Assembly (NCBI GenBank): GCA_001939145.1
Contig: LSRX01000132.1
Coordinates: 664,592-728,591 of the forward strand
Source: Symbiodinium microadriaticum
Lineage: Eukaryota > Sar > Dinophyceae > Suessiales > Symbiodiniaceae
DNA length: 64,000 bases
Direction of reading: 5' to 3'
Shown here: piece after piece, positions 31,440 to 41,000 of the stretch
Layout of the letters: every line of letters begins with the position of its first letter
Position numbering within the stretch: the stretch's first letter is position 1
Position numbers and translations under genes: made by a program
Notes under the pieces: model-generated
Database searches by the model: none
Told to the model about the DNA's origin: nothing
What the model saw: only the letters and a program-made list of their open reading frames with translations

Positions 31440-31606
31440 ACAAATCGCAGATTGCCGCGGCACTTGCGCCGTGCGCGTGCGAAAAAGCACGCAAGCTCTA
31501 GGCTGTACAAGGCTGAATACTGGCCCTGGCGGAAAGAAAAGAAACTGAACTGTCATGCTGTGGTCTATAAAGACAGGCGAGTCTACTTTGGTTTCCCTGA
31601 GCCCTA
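31440..31606 (+). CDS. exon-like island, basic unidentified protein
   Basis: Part of a 90-codon plus-strand frame (31335-31607). The most protein-like part reads RLYKAEYWPWRKEKKLNCHA then VVYKDRRVYFGFPEP. The minus strand is also open for 60 codons. Confidence 0.28.
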
Positions 31607-31649
31607 AACCCAAAACCCTAAAGTCCCAAACCCTAAACCCCTAAATTCC

Positions 31650-31820
31650 ATGAGCTGTAAGCCGACACCCTCAACTCGACAACTCCGAAGCCGACTGGCC
31701 GCCGAGGCCTATCTAGACCATGCATTGGCCGGGCACCTTCTTAAGGACCAAGCTGCCCCATACAAAGAGTCGCTTTATATTGTACTACACAAAGTATACG
31801 GATTTGAGCCAGAAGCTCTA
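31650..31820 (+). CDS. exon-like island with Met start, unidentified protein
   Basis: Plus-strand frame MSCKPTPSTRQLRSRLAAEA, YLDHALAGHLLKDQAAPYKE, SLYIVLHKVYGFEPEAL; then it runs into telomere-like words. Helical, no repeat words. May pair with 31440-31606; a short frame ending KHVQEE-stop follows at 32335-32410. Confidence 0.32.
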
Positions 31821-31998
31821 AATCCTAAATCCTACAAACCCTGAACACTTAAATCCCAGGGTCAATTTGGTCCCAAAGCCCCCCAGTGCCCAGGGAGAAA
31901 TTTCACGTATTGCAGCGTGCTACTCGAAGCAGCTCCCTAGCCTGTACAGTCCTGCTCTCGTCCGGTAGGATCTCGCGATAGGTCAATTACCAGTATCG

Positions 31999-32330
31999 AC
32001 AGTCATCGTCATCATCATCATCATCATCATCATTGTTTATTGCTGTTATGATTGTGTGATGACTTTCGTTACTAAGAACCTCAGATTTTTCTATATAGTA
32101 TGTACTGTTACGGTACGATTATTCTCAGTCAGGTCACCTATCATTATTGTTTTCATGACTGCTAGATTCATCCGATTATCAATATTCTTGCTGGTAGTTG
32201 AAAATTACATTGATTTTGCAAACTTACTTCCTCTATATATATACAGAAAATATAAATGTATATATATATATATTTATATTTATTTATAAACATATAATAG
32301 ATACAGACAGAGAGAGAGTGAGAGAGTCAG
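31999..32330. repeat. (CAT)n microsatellite and AT-rich stretch
   Basis: (ATC)n at 32002-32034 followed by 300 bp of AT-rich sequence with (TA)n runs. An open frame through it is hydrophobic and compositionally driven. Confidence 0.75.
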
Positions 32331-32522
32331 CGCTATTGCAGTTCTTTCTGCTCCATGCACCACATCAAAAGGAAATCGAGCGCTCAAGGAAACACGTGCA
32401 GGAAGAATGATGAACTGATCTTGGCTGGAACGATGAACTGATTTTGACTCTTGTCTTTGCTGGGCCTGGGGTCAGGCATCGAGTCAGGTAGTATAGGGGC
32501 CTGTGTGGTCCGGCATGGTTTA

Positions 32523-33000
32523 GGGACGATCTTATAGCAGGGCTCTGTTACAAATCACTGACCACGTCACTGCGTACATAGCCCTGGCATCAGAGAACCT
32601 GTGGACTGCCACTCGATCCTTAACAACCAAGATCACACTGCTTATGCGAGCAGTTCAGTGTTGGGGCATAGGTGTGGGTAGGCAAGATTATTTCAGTTAT
32701 TGGAGTATCTGGTGTCAATATTTCCAATCAGCCCATATATAAGGACATGGCTCCCTAATCAGGACCCCAATAAGAAGGGGCCATAAGCTGATCCTTATGT
32801 GTTGAATCCGCTGTCCCTTTGTAGCAAGGCCCTCAAAGCACATCGCACAGATGATGGCCAAGAATTCGGACGCTTAGGGTGACATAGCACGACCCACCAG
32901 CACAAGAAGCCCTCTCAGATCTTCGAGAGTTTAGGGTTTAGGGTTTAGGGTGGCTAGAGGGCAAAAGCTGCAGAGCTCAGGTAGGGGTCTTCCGGGTCTG
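32523..33000. other. unassigned non-repetitive stretch
   Basis: Plus frame 32523-32741 (72 codons, ITDHVTAYIALASENLWTAT) and minus frames 32800-32930 (SEFLAIICAMCFEGLATKGQ) overlap in location. Exons are likely but strand and identity are not decidable by eye. Confidence 0.35.
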
Positions 33001-33124
33001 ACGATAAAGGGTTTGAGGGTTCAGGGTTTATATAGGGTTTGAGGATTTAGGGTTTAGGGTTTAGGATTAGGGTTTAGGGTTTAGAGTTCAGGGTTTGAGG
33101 GTTTAGGACCCTCCTGCGCCTCTG

Positions 33125-33232
33125 CACCTTTTGGGCTTGGCGGGCTTAAGGTGAGTCCAAGACCCTCCAGAGCAGTTCCTTTGCTGCTGAGCATGTAGTA
33201 GTTGGACAAAAAGTCGCCTAAATCATTGGGCA
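33125..33232 (-). CDS. exon-like island, unidentified protein
   Basis: Minus-strand frame VLPNDLGDFLSNYYMLSSKG then TALEGLGLTLSP. GATTTAG|GC inside is a fitting acceptor. Competing plus-strand evidence: a GTGAGT donor at 33153. Confidence 0.32.
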
Positions 33233-33407
33233 ATACCTACAAAGACCTCTAACTCTAACCCCGAAAACGAGCCTTCAAAGGAAGCCTAAACGTCATCATA
33301 CAAGGAAACTCAGCGAAACGAGCTACAAGAGAAGCCCTAAGGCCTGAACCCTAAACCCTAGGTTTAGGCAGCTGCTAAGCCTTTCAGATTGAGGGTTTCA
33401 AGTCAGT

Positions 33408-33503
33408 TCGCATGATCCGACCGGTCAGACGGACCTGCTGTTTCTCATACATCGGAAGACCACGAATCAGACTACACGTTTGCAACTCCAATGCCCCACA
33501 CTG
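33408..33503 (-). CDS. exon-like island, unidentified protein
   Basis: Minus-strand frame ALELQTCSLIRGLPMYEKQQ then VRLTGRIMRTDLKP. CAGCAG|GTCC is a possible acceptor. Same strand as 33125-33232 and 31082-31169. Confidence 0.32.
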
Positions 33504-33821
33504 ACCGCGAACCCCTAACCCCCACCCACAACCCAAAGCTAATTCCTAGACCTTCCACTGAGAAACAGCCCAAGGGGGTGCGCAAAGAGTCAACACGAAC
33601 ATCTCGGCTGCCCTGTGGCTACCTGGCGCCAGGTGGTTGTTGAGGGGTATTTAGAGAGTTTCGAGATTTAGGCATTAGGGACTAGGAGTCAAGCTAGTTT
33701 ATAGTTACAGGCAGATTCACTTGCGGTTGTAGGTTTCGTCGTTCACTTAGCAAGTAGGGTAACACTTGCAGTAGTGCAACTGTACATGTGCACGACATAC
33801 ATACGCGGGCATAGATACACA

Positions 33822-33882
33822 GACATACATACATACATACATGCATACATACATACATACATGCATACATACATACATACGC
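33822..33882. repeat. (ACAT)n microsatellite
   Basis: CATACATACATACATGCATA tract; a Cys/Met/Tyr-rich frame through it is an artefact of the repeat. Confidence 0.85.
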
Positions 33883-33984
33883 AAGACAGAAGCCACTCGT
33901 GGCAGCCTCTGATCGCATTCTTCCCTGCTCCTTCTGGGCCCTGCAGCTGACTCGCGATTCTGTCGCGTTAAATTTGAGACAAAT

Positions 33985-34063
33985 CCCTAACCTCCCAGGT
34001 ACCTACTATACAGGGCCCTAGGGGCTCTAGTACCCTATATAGTAGGTACCTGGGGAGTTAGGG
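33985..34063. mobile_element. TIR element, family J (almost fully palindromic)
   Basis: CCCTAACCTCCCAGGTACCT then ACTATA...TATAGT and the inverse complement: a 79-bp near-perfect palindrome. Single copy in the window. Confidence 0.8.
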
Positions 34064-34610
34064 AATGTTCCTACAAACCTGTACTTGTCCTGTCCATGGC
34101 TTCAAGTACGGTTTTGAGTTTAGGGTTCTGGTTTCCTTGATGGGCGGCTTTTAGCTGCTTGCAGGGCCCTGAAGCCTCAGATGTTGAGGATGACCGTAAG
34201 AGTTGTGCAGGTTCACGACTTACAGTGTCAGGTTTCCCCAAAAATCCGTTGGCAACTCAACCAAAAGCAACACGCCATGACGAATCAACACGAATGTCGA
34301 GGTCTGAATAGTTAGACCATAATTTGTAGGATCTTGCGCTAGAGACATGTTTTCAGAAACCCCACAGTTTCCATGCAAAAAGTAGCAAAAAATACAGCCA
34401 CCAAGACCAAAACAACTCCCCGAGGCAAGATTCTGGACCGCGAATCATAGAGGTGTACGTATTAAAATTAATTGGAGATAACGGTTTAGGGTTGCAGTTT
34501 GGAGTCACGGATAGACCGTTCTTGACTCGACCACTTAGTCACGACTTGAATGGCCATAACAGCTAGTCGGTTTAGGGTTTAGGGTTTAGGGAAGAAAAAG
34601 GTTGTAACTC

Positions 34611-34718
34611 ATAGTTGCCTACAGTCTCCATTGTAGTTCCTTCTTTTGGTTTAACCAAATCTGTATTAAGGATCCTAAAAGGTAACCCCCAAAAGGAACT
34701 ACAATGGAGACTATAGTT
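34611..34718. mobile_element. TIR element, family C
   Basis: AGTCTCCATTGTAGTTCCTT...AAGGAACTACAATGGAGACT around GGTTTAACCAAATCT and GGATCCTAAAAGGTAACCCC. Other copies 38372, 39972 and a diverged one near 42665. Confidence 0.85.
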
Positions 34719-34778
34719 GCTCCTTTAAGGAACAGGTGCCGGAAAAAAAAAGTGTTCAAGCACGGTACTCCAGAACCC
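34715..34778. repeat. dispersed repeat shared with 45970-46033
   Basis: TCCTTTAAGGAACAGGTGCC through TTCAAGCACGGTACTCCAGA ACCCAG recurs at 45970-46033 with few changes; not a TIR element, nature unknown. Confidence 0.6.
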
Positions 34779-35513
34779 AGAACTGGATCCCTACAGTCAT
34801 CCTGCGAGAGGTCGTATGAAGCCCTAGAAAACCGACTTAGGGATGAGGGTTTAGGGTTTAGGGTTTATAGGGCTCCTTTACGGGATCTTTAGGGGTTTAG
34901 GGTTTAGAGGTTTCGGGTTTAGGGTTTGTAGGGGGGCTAGGGTTTAGGTCGCAGTTGAACTCCTATACAACGCCCTCAGATTGTATGCGCTCGGACCATG
35001 TTCCCTAAACCCCCAGGCCCCCCTTGAGCGCAATACCCCTTAATGAAGCTCTTCACCTTAAATGATAGTGGTACCCGGAATATGACCCAAGGTACGTCAT
35101 GGCACCTGGAAGTTCTTCCGAAGCTCAACCTTCCAGACCCTACTACACCCTAAACCCTATAAGCTCTAAAGCCCTAAACCCCGAAACCCTAAGCCAACAA
35201 ATCCTAAAACACTAAGGCCCTAAAGGAAACCCACAACACTCAGGTCCTTAGGTCGCAGCTAAGGCCCAACCAAAGTATGTGCTTCTTCATTAGGGGATCT
35301 GGGAGTTCCCGGGAGGCCGTGCCTCTTTAAACGGAGGTTTCGGTTTAGGGTTTAGGGTTTAGGGTTTAGGGTTTAGGGCCGAGCCTCTTTAAACGGAGGT
35401 TTCCAGCAAAGCCCGGTCAAAGGGCAACCTTGGCAAGGACGGGGTTCTTACCCTTTATCTTTGTAAAAGTGCAATGACCCTTTCGCTCCGCAGAATGCAA
35501 AGGTCTGTGGCCC

Positions 35514-35650
35514 ACCTGTAGCATGCACTATGTGTCGGGCGACCAAACAGGAACACTTAGCCACCCAACAAAACGAAAGCGTCGGCAGAACACCAGACTC
35601 AGCAAAGGCGCAACATGACCCAGATTTAGCAGTCGCGGCTTCCCTTTATG
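35514..35650 (+). CDS. exon-like island, unidentified protein
   Basis: Plus frame NAKVCGPPVACTMCRATKQE, HLATQQNESVGRTPDSAKAQ, HDPDLAVAASLYG. The CxxxxxCxxC spacing could be metal-binding. Another plus island at 35735-35850 (LTLHVDHRAVNADEDPFNSM) may follow. Antisense also open. Confidence 0.25.
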
Positions 35651-35931
35651 GTTTAGGGTTTAGGGTTTGGGGTTAAGGGCTGAGGGGTTTAGGGTTTGGG
35701 GTTAGGGTAATCCTGCATCCCAAATCCGGCTGCTGATTTGAGTCTCTCACCCTACACGTGGATCATCGCGCAGTAAACGCTGATGAAGACCCTTTCAATT
35801 CAATGTGGAGGACTGGTTTATTGCAGTTAGGATTTCAGATTTACCCGACTAAACCCTAAACCCCAAACACTGAAGCCTAAACCCTAAACCCTGAACCCTA
35901 AACCTTGCAAACGCCACAATGACTAGCTTGA

Positions 35932-36249
35932 GGGTCTGGGGACTTAGTAAGTAGGGTTCCTTGAAGAGCTACGTTTTAGGGTTTAGGGTTTAGGCTTTCG
36001 GGAGGGGGTATGGGATTTCGTAAATAGCTGTTTTGTAGAGTCATAACAAGTCTCATAGCACCAATTAAGATCCTTTTCAGGGTACTTATATAAGTCTACT
36101 TATTCTTACTTCCCCAAGCAGCCAGGGAAATACAAGGTTAAACTTTCAGATTGCTACTAAACTATAAGACTATAAGAGCCCCAAAAAGTTTAAAAGGTTG
36201 GGTATTGGAGAACTACGTCTTACCTACTTACTAAGTCCCCCGACCCTCC
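35932..36249. mobile_element. large TIR element, family E relative (318 bp)
   Basis: GGGTCTGGGGACTTAGTAAG TAGG at the left and CCTACTTACTAAGTCCCCCGACCC at the right. The core has its own inverted arms and a telomere-like insertion (35973-35990), perhaps a nested insertion. Confidence 0.75.
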
Positions 36250-37447
36250 GAATTGGAGCCCAAGGCTGCATCTGTTTTGGTCTCTGAAGTCCGAAACGGT
36301 TTAGGGTTTAGAGTTTAGGGATTAGGCTTTAGCATTTAGGGTTTAGGGAGTTTAGGGCTGTGGGTTCACGGTTTAGGGTTTTGGGTTTCTAGCCGCCATT
36401 AAAACAGAAAAACCCTCAACACTAGACTTTCCTAGACTCTGATTCCCAAGTGCCCTCAACCAACCTGATTTGAAATCAAAGCGGGAAGGGTTGAGGGTAT
36501 ACCGTGATTTAGGGTTTAAGGCTTAGAGTTAATAGTGGTTTAGGTTTTCAGGGTGTGGGTACAGCCAAAAGACTTCTACCGCAATTGAAAACCACTCTGA
36601 AAGAGCCCTAGAAGGGACCGTTCAAGCAACACTCCGGGTTTAGGGTTTGGGGTTTAGGGTTTAAGGGAGCAGCTCAAGGAAGGTGAACCTGTATATAGCA
36701 TACAGACTCGCAATAAAGGGCCTCCAACATAGTTACGATAAGGCCAACATATATATATATATATGTATGTATATATATATATACTGCTTGAGTCCTGGAG
36801 GGACATGGATCCTTACGGGCAAAATACACAACAACAAAAAAAAAGTGACGGACATGGAGCGCAGGATCAGCCCAGGGTGTTCTCTGCACCATATCTGGCA
36901 GGGGTTTCTTAAGAGATTCGGGTTTAGGGTTTCGGGTGTCGGGCGTAAAACTTGAAGACGGGATCCGTCTTTCTGGGAAGGCCAGAGCTTTCACTGTGGG
37001 GCACCATGATATCGTGACCCTAAACCCGAAACCCTAAACCCGAGGCCCGAAACCCTAAACCCTACGACCTGAACCCTAAAGCCTCAACCCTAAACCTTCG
37101 ATAAGGGCAGGGGCATGAGGGCCCTGTGAGGTTTGGTTTCGTTTAGGGTTTAGGGTTTGGGATTTAAGGTTTAGGGTTTGGGGTTTAGGGTTTGGGTTTT
37201 GGAGTTTAGGATTTGGGGTTTAGGGTTTAGGGTTTGGGGTTTAAGGTTAAGGGTTTGGTGTTTAGTGGTTCTATCACGTCGACAAATAGGAGTTTGTTTG
37301 CCATCGAAAGGGTCGTGGCTTAATACAGGGACTTCAATGGCATTCGTGTTTAGGGCTATACGGCATACCATAATATATTACAGTGAGTAACAGTGAGCAA
37401 TAAAGCACCAGAAGGAATCATATTTCTGATCACTAGGACTTGGAAGG

Positions 37448-37563
37448 TACTTGCGCTTAGTGGCTGAGTACCCTAGCCCAAAAAAGGATAACCTTTCAAT
37501 TACGGTAGGATTGTACAAGCCCAAAAAGGTTAAAGGCTACCTACTCAGCTACTAAGTGCAAGA
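37448..37563. mobile_element. TIR element with CTTGCGCTTAGTGGCTGAGT ends
   Basis: CTTGCGCTTAGTGGCTGAGT A...TACTCAGCTACTAAGTGCAAG, with AAAAAGG-TAACCTTT and AAAGGTTA inner arms. Similar in plan to family E. Confidence 0.75.
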
Positions 37564-37606
37564 TCAGCGGGGCGGGGCATGGCTCTGTATGGACCCTACT
37601 TGTAGC

Positions 37607-37700
37607 TACCCATAGGCCCCTAAGTAGTTCCTTTTTATGGCTTATATTTAGAACCCTATAAGGTAATCCCAAAAAGGAACTACTTAGGGGCTTACGGGTA
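37607..37700. mobile_element. TIR element, family A
   Basis: TACCCATAGGCCCCTAAGTA...TACTTAGGGGCTTACGGGTA, 94 bp; close to the 1515-1608 copy. Confidence 0.85.
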
Positions 37701-37804
37701 CTGATGAGCCTCATGGCAAAGCGCAAGCATAATACAAAGAGTCAACAACAAACGATGAAGTCGGAGGATTTACCCTGTAAAGCTCTTTACACTTAGGGGT
37801 TTAG

Positions 37805-37846
37805 AGCTTGCAACTTGCCAAATCATGGAAGCCTGCTGATCAATAA
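37805..37846 (+). CDS. short C-terminal exon candidate, paralogous to 16962-17009
   Basis: After TTTAG the plus strand reads SLQLAKSWKPADQ then TAA. The CTTGCCAA-TCATGGAAG block is shared with 16961-16994 (34 nt, two synonymous differences). It lies just past the ATG8 stop codon on the opposite strand, so the two genes would converge here. Confidence 0.35.
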   Translation, partial: SLQLAKSWKPADQ

Positions 37847-37917
37847 AACCTAAAACCTAAACCCGTAAGCCCCTAAACCCTAAACCCCTAAACCGACAAA
37901 CCCTAAACCCCTAAACC

Positions 37918-38053
37918 CTACTGCACCCCTCCTCCCTCTTCCGGCCTTATGTACAAGAAGCCGTCCGACTCTTTAAACTGGTCGTACAGCTGAGACATCG
38001 GGGTACTCGTTTTTGGGGTGATGCCGTTGACGAAGAGGTATATCCTGGCTTGG
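37918..38053 (-). CDS. ATG8: ATG8 exon 4 (C-terminal)
   Basis: Reads QARIYLFVNGITPKTSTPMS QLYDQFKESD GFLYIRPEEGGGVQ and TAG. FVNG, the PxT-x-x-M pattern and DGFLY are diagnostic. Acceptor CAAAAG|CCAAG, the one junction here not followed by G. Confidence 0.92.
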
Positions 38054-41000
38054 CTTTTGGGGTTTAGGGTTTAGGGCTTAGGCTAAAACCCTAAACCCTA
38101 ACCCTAAACCCTAACCCTAAACCCTAATATGGTTTAGGGTATGAGGCTTGAAGCCGAGGGCTCGAAGGGTTTAGGGCTAGGGGGCTTAGTAGCTTGGGGT
38201 GAGGGTTTTCGGGTCTTAGTGACTTGGGACTTGAACACCAACCTGCCCATGCTTCACTACGGATCATACCCGAAAGAATCCGACAAACATAAACCCCAAT
38301 CATGGGCCCCAATGTAAGAACCTGATTAAGAAACCCTGACCCCATTACCCCAAACACATTAGGGCTCATATTACCTATAGTCTCCATTCTAGTTCCTTTT
38401 TTTGTTTAACCAATTCTATAGTAAGGATCCTAAAAAGGTACCCCCCCAAAAGGAGCTACAATGGAGACTATAGGTAAGAACCCTAAGCAAGATCCAGCAG
38501 GGTTTCTTCATCAGCTTCCTACATTACCCATAGGCTCCTAAGTAGTTCCTTTTTAAGGTCCATATTTAGAATCCTGTAAGGTAATCCCAAAAAGGAACTA
38601 CTTAGGAGCCTATATTAGTCGTATCCCCTAGATTCGGGTTTAGGGTTCAGGCTTGGGCTTTACGGATTAGTGCTACAAAGAGGTTTAGGGGGTCAGGGGT
38701 TAGGGTTTAGGGTTTAGGGAAAAGCTGAACTGAATCTTAGATCCTTAAACTCTAACACAGGGCAAGTTTGTCTGTGGCATAGCGCCCAGCAATTAACAGT
38801 CTAAGAGTAAAGGGAAATCAACGGAACAGTGAGAGCACAGCACAGGAGTTCATGATTTATACTGGTTAAAGATCCCCCCTAAACACTAAACCCTAAACCC
38901 CTAAGCCCTAAACCCCTAAGCCCTAAACCCTAAACCCTAAAACCCTAAACCCTGAAAACTGAAAACCCTAAACCGGTGCATGTTTCTTGGTTTTCTGCAG
39001 TTTCGGAGCAGGCTCGCTTAGTTCGAGGTTGGGTTCCTAAAAATATAATTTCTTATTCTAACCCCTAAGGGCCTACGTACCCAAATAGTATATACTTTGG
39101 CCTTAATGTAGTCCCTACACAGGTACTTTAGGGCCAATGTATATACTATATGGGTACATGGACCCTGGGGGAACTAGAACCCAAATAATCACAGGCCGTA
39201 TGTGGGTCCCAGTACGTGTTTAATCCAGACACGAATATTCATCAAGCCGGGAGCTACGGCTGGCATCTCTTGACCCACGTTCCATACAAGAAAGGGTTTA
39301 GGGTTTAGCATGTAGGGTTTAGGGTTTAGGGTTTAGGATGTAGGGTTTAGGGTTTAGGGTTTAGGAAGATCAATTACAGTACACCCAAGTAGTCCTTATT
39401 TATGGTTTTAGGTACCCCAAATGGCCCCAAAGTTCTTAAATAATGGGTGAGTGTGAGTTTGCAAGCATGCAAGTATGCATGCATGCATGCATGAATGCAT
39501 GCGCGAACTGACGGACAAGATAGCAGGGAAGATCCACGTATTTACCGGATGTTCAGCTTTTCACTTTCAACCCTAAACCCTAAACCCAAACTAGAGAACT
39601 TCTTTGGCCGAGAATCGTCTGATCCACAGTCAGGCGCTCCGGCGTTGCATCTGCGATTTGCTTGTGCACCTGGGGGTAGGGGACGATACTTCCTTAAATA
39701 GGCGTTTATAGGTCACCATTACAGGTACAATTATTAAGGCCCCCTACCGCCTTCCCCCTTACCCCCTAAGGGTCCTTATGATATGGCTTTGGGTTGCAGG
39801 GTTTGGGGCCAGGGTTTAAGCCCTTTGAAGGCTTGATCCTTAAAGACGAAATGAACCCTGAAACGGTTTAGGGTTCATAGACCATATAGGGATTCATAGT
39901 ATAAGGGTATATGGCCCCTACTTTTTAAGGGTCATTTGGTCCTTAAGGATAGCGTCAGAAACTTTAGGGTCTACCTATAGTCTCCATTGTACTTCCTTTT
40001 GGGGCTACCGCGCAGGATCCATAATATGGAATTGGTTTCACCAGAAAAAAGGAAGTACAATGGAGACTATAAACCCTAAGCCCTAAATGTTTAGACTCTG
40101 TCAGCAGGGAGGCAATATACTTGAACTCGCCGCAGAGCATGGAGCCATGAACGACGAACCTGGGCTGTGCACAAGCACTATATCAAGAACCCTAAACTTT
40201 AAACCCTAGAGCAATGATACGAAGTATCGTATATGGGAGGCGTCCATGCCTTTCATGAGTGCCACAGGCCTTTCCAGAACCCCTTTGTAGGGTTTAGGGC
40301 TGAGGGGTTGGGGTTTAGGGCTTGAGGGCTTAGGGTTTGTTCTTTAGGGTTTATGGTAAAGTTTAATTTTCGGGGGCCTTTAAAGGACCACCCCACTGAA
40401 GCGAACCCCAAAGCCCTAAACCGTAAACCTTGCACCTTGTAGTACTCCTTTTTCGGACCCTTAAAGGAGCCCACCAATTTTGGAGTACTCCTTTTTGGGA
40501 CCCTTACAGGAGCCCTTCTTTTGGACCAATCTTTTCGGGAGGCCCCTTATGAAGCATCGACATACATCCTCCCCTAAGGGTCAAGCACCTAATAATCATA
40601 TACTCTTCTGAATGCTAACCTACAAAATTAAAACTACAATCCGTAACCCAAGTACATGATTATTAGGTCCTTTGGACCCTTAGGCCTCCTGACTAGATGA
40701 GTAGACACATGCACCAAGCAAGAGCTCTGAGATCCTCATACGGAGCAGTCTAGGGTTTAGGGTTTAGGGTTTAGGGTCTAGAGTTTAGGGTTTAGGGTTT
40801 AGGGTCTAGGGTTTAGGGTCTAGGGTTTAGAGTTTAGGGTTCGGGGTGGCGCTGCAAGCCCCTTCGAGCCGTATGTAACCACGGTTTAGGGTTCAGGGGA
40901 GGCTGAAGGAAATACGATACAGGTACAGGGCTACCCTGTGTCCTGACATGGATCCAGCCCGACCAGTTGGTCGAGCAAGACCTACTTCCCAGCACTCGAG

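Noticed and set aside
33694..33918. Cys/Met/Tyr-rich minus-strand frame
   Set aside because: Core is the (ACAT)n microsatellite.
38655..38691. Minus-strand LFVALIRK as an ATG8 exon
   Set aside because: Resembles the FVxxIRK helix, but exon 3 at 40097-40159 already encodes this region, has proper acceptor and donor, and joins exon 4 in phase.
39198..39294. Plus-strand frame (YVFNPDTNIHQAGSYGWHLL) as a gene exon
   Set aside because: Lies inside ATG8 intron 3 on the opposite strand; clean short frames of this size are expected by chance, and nothing links it to a family.
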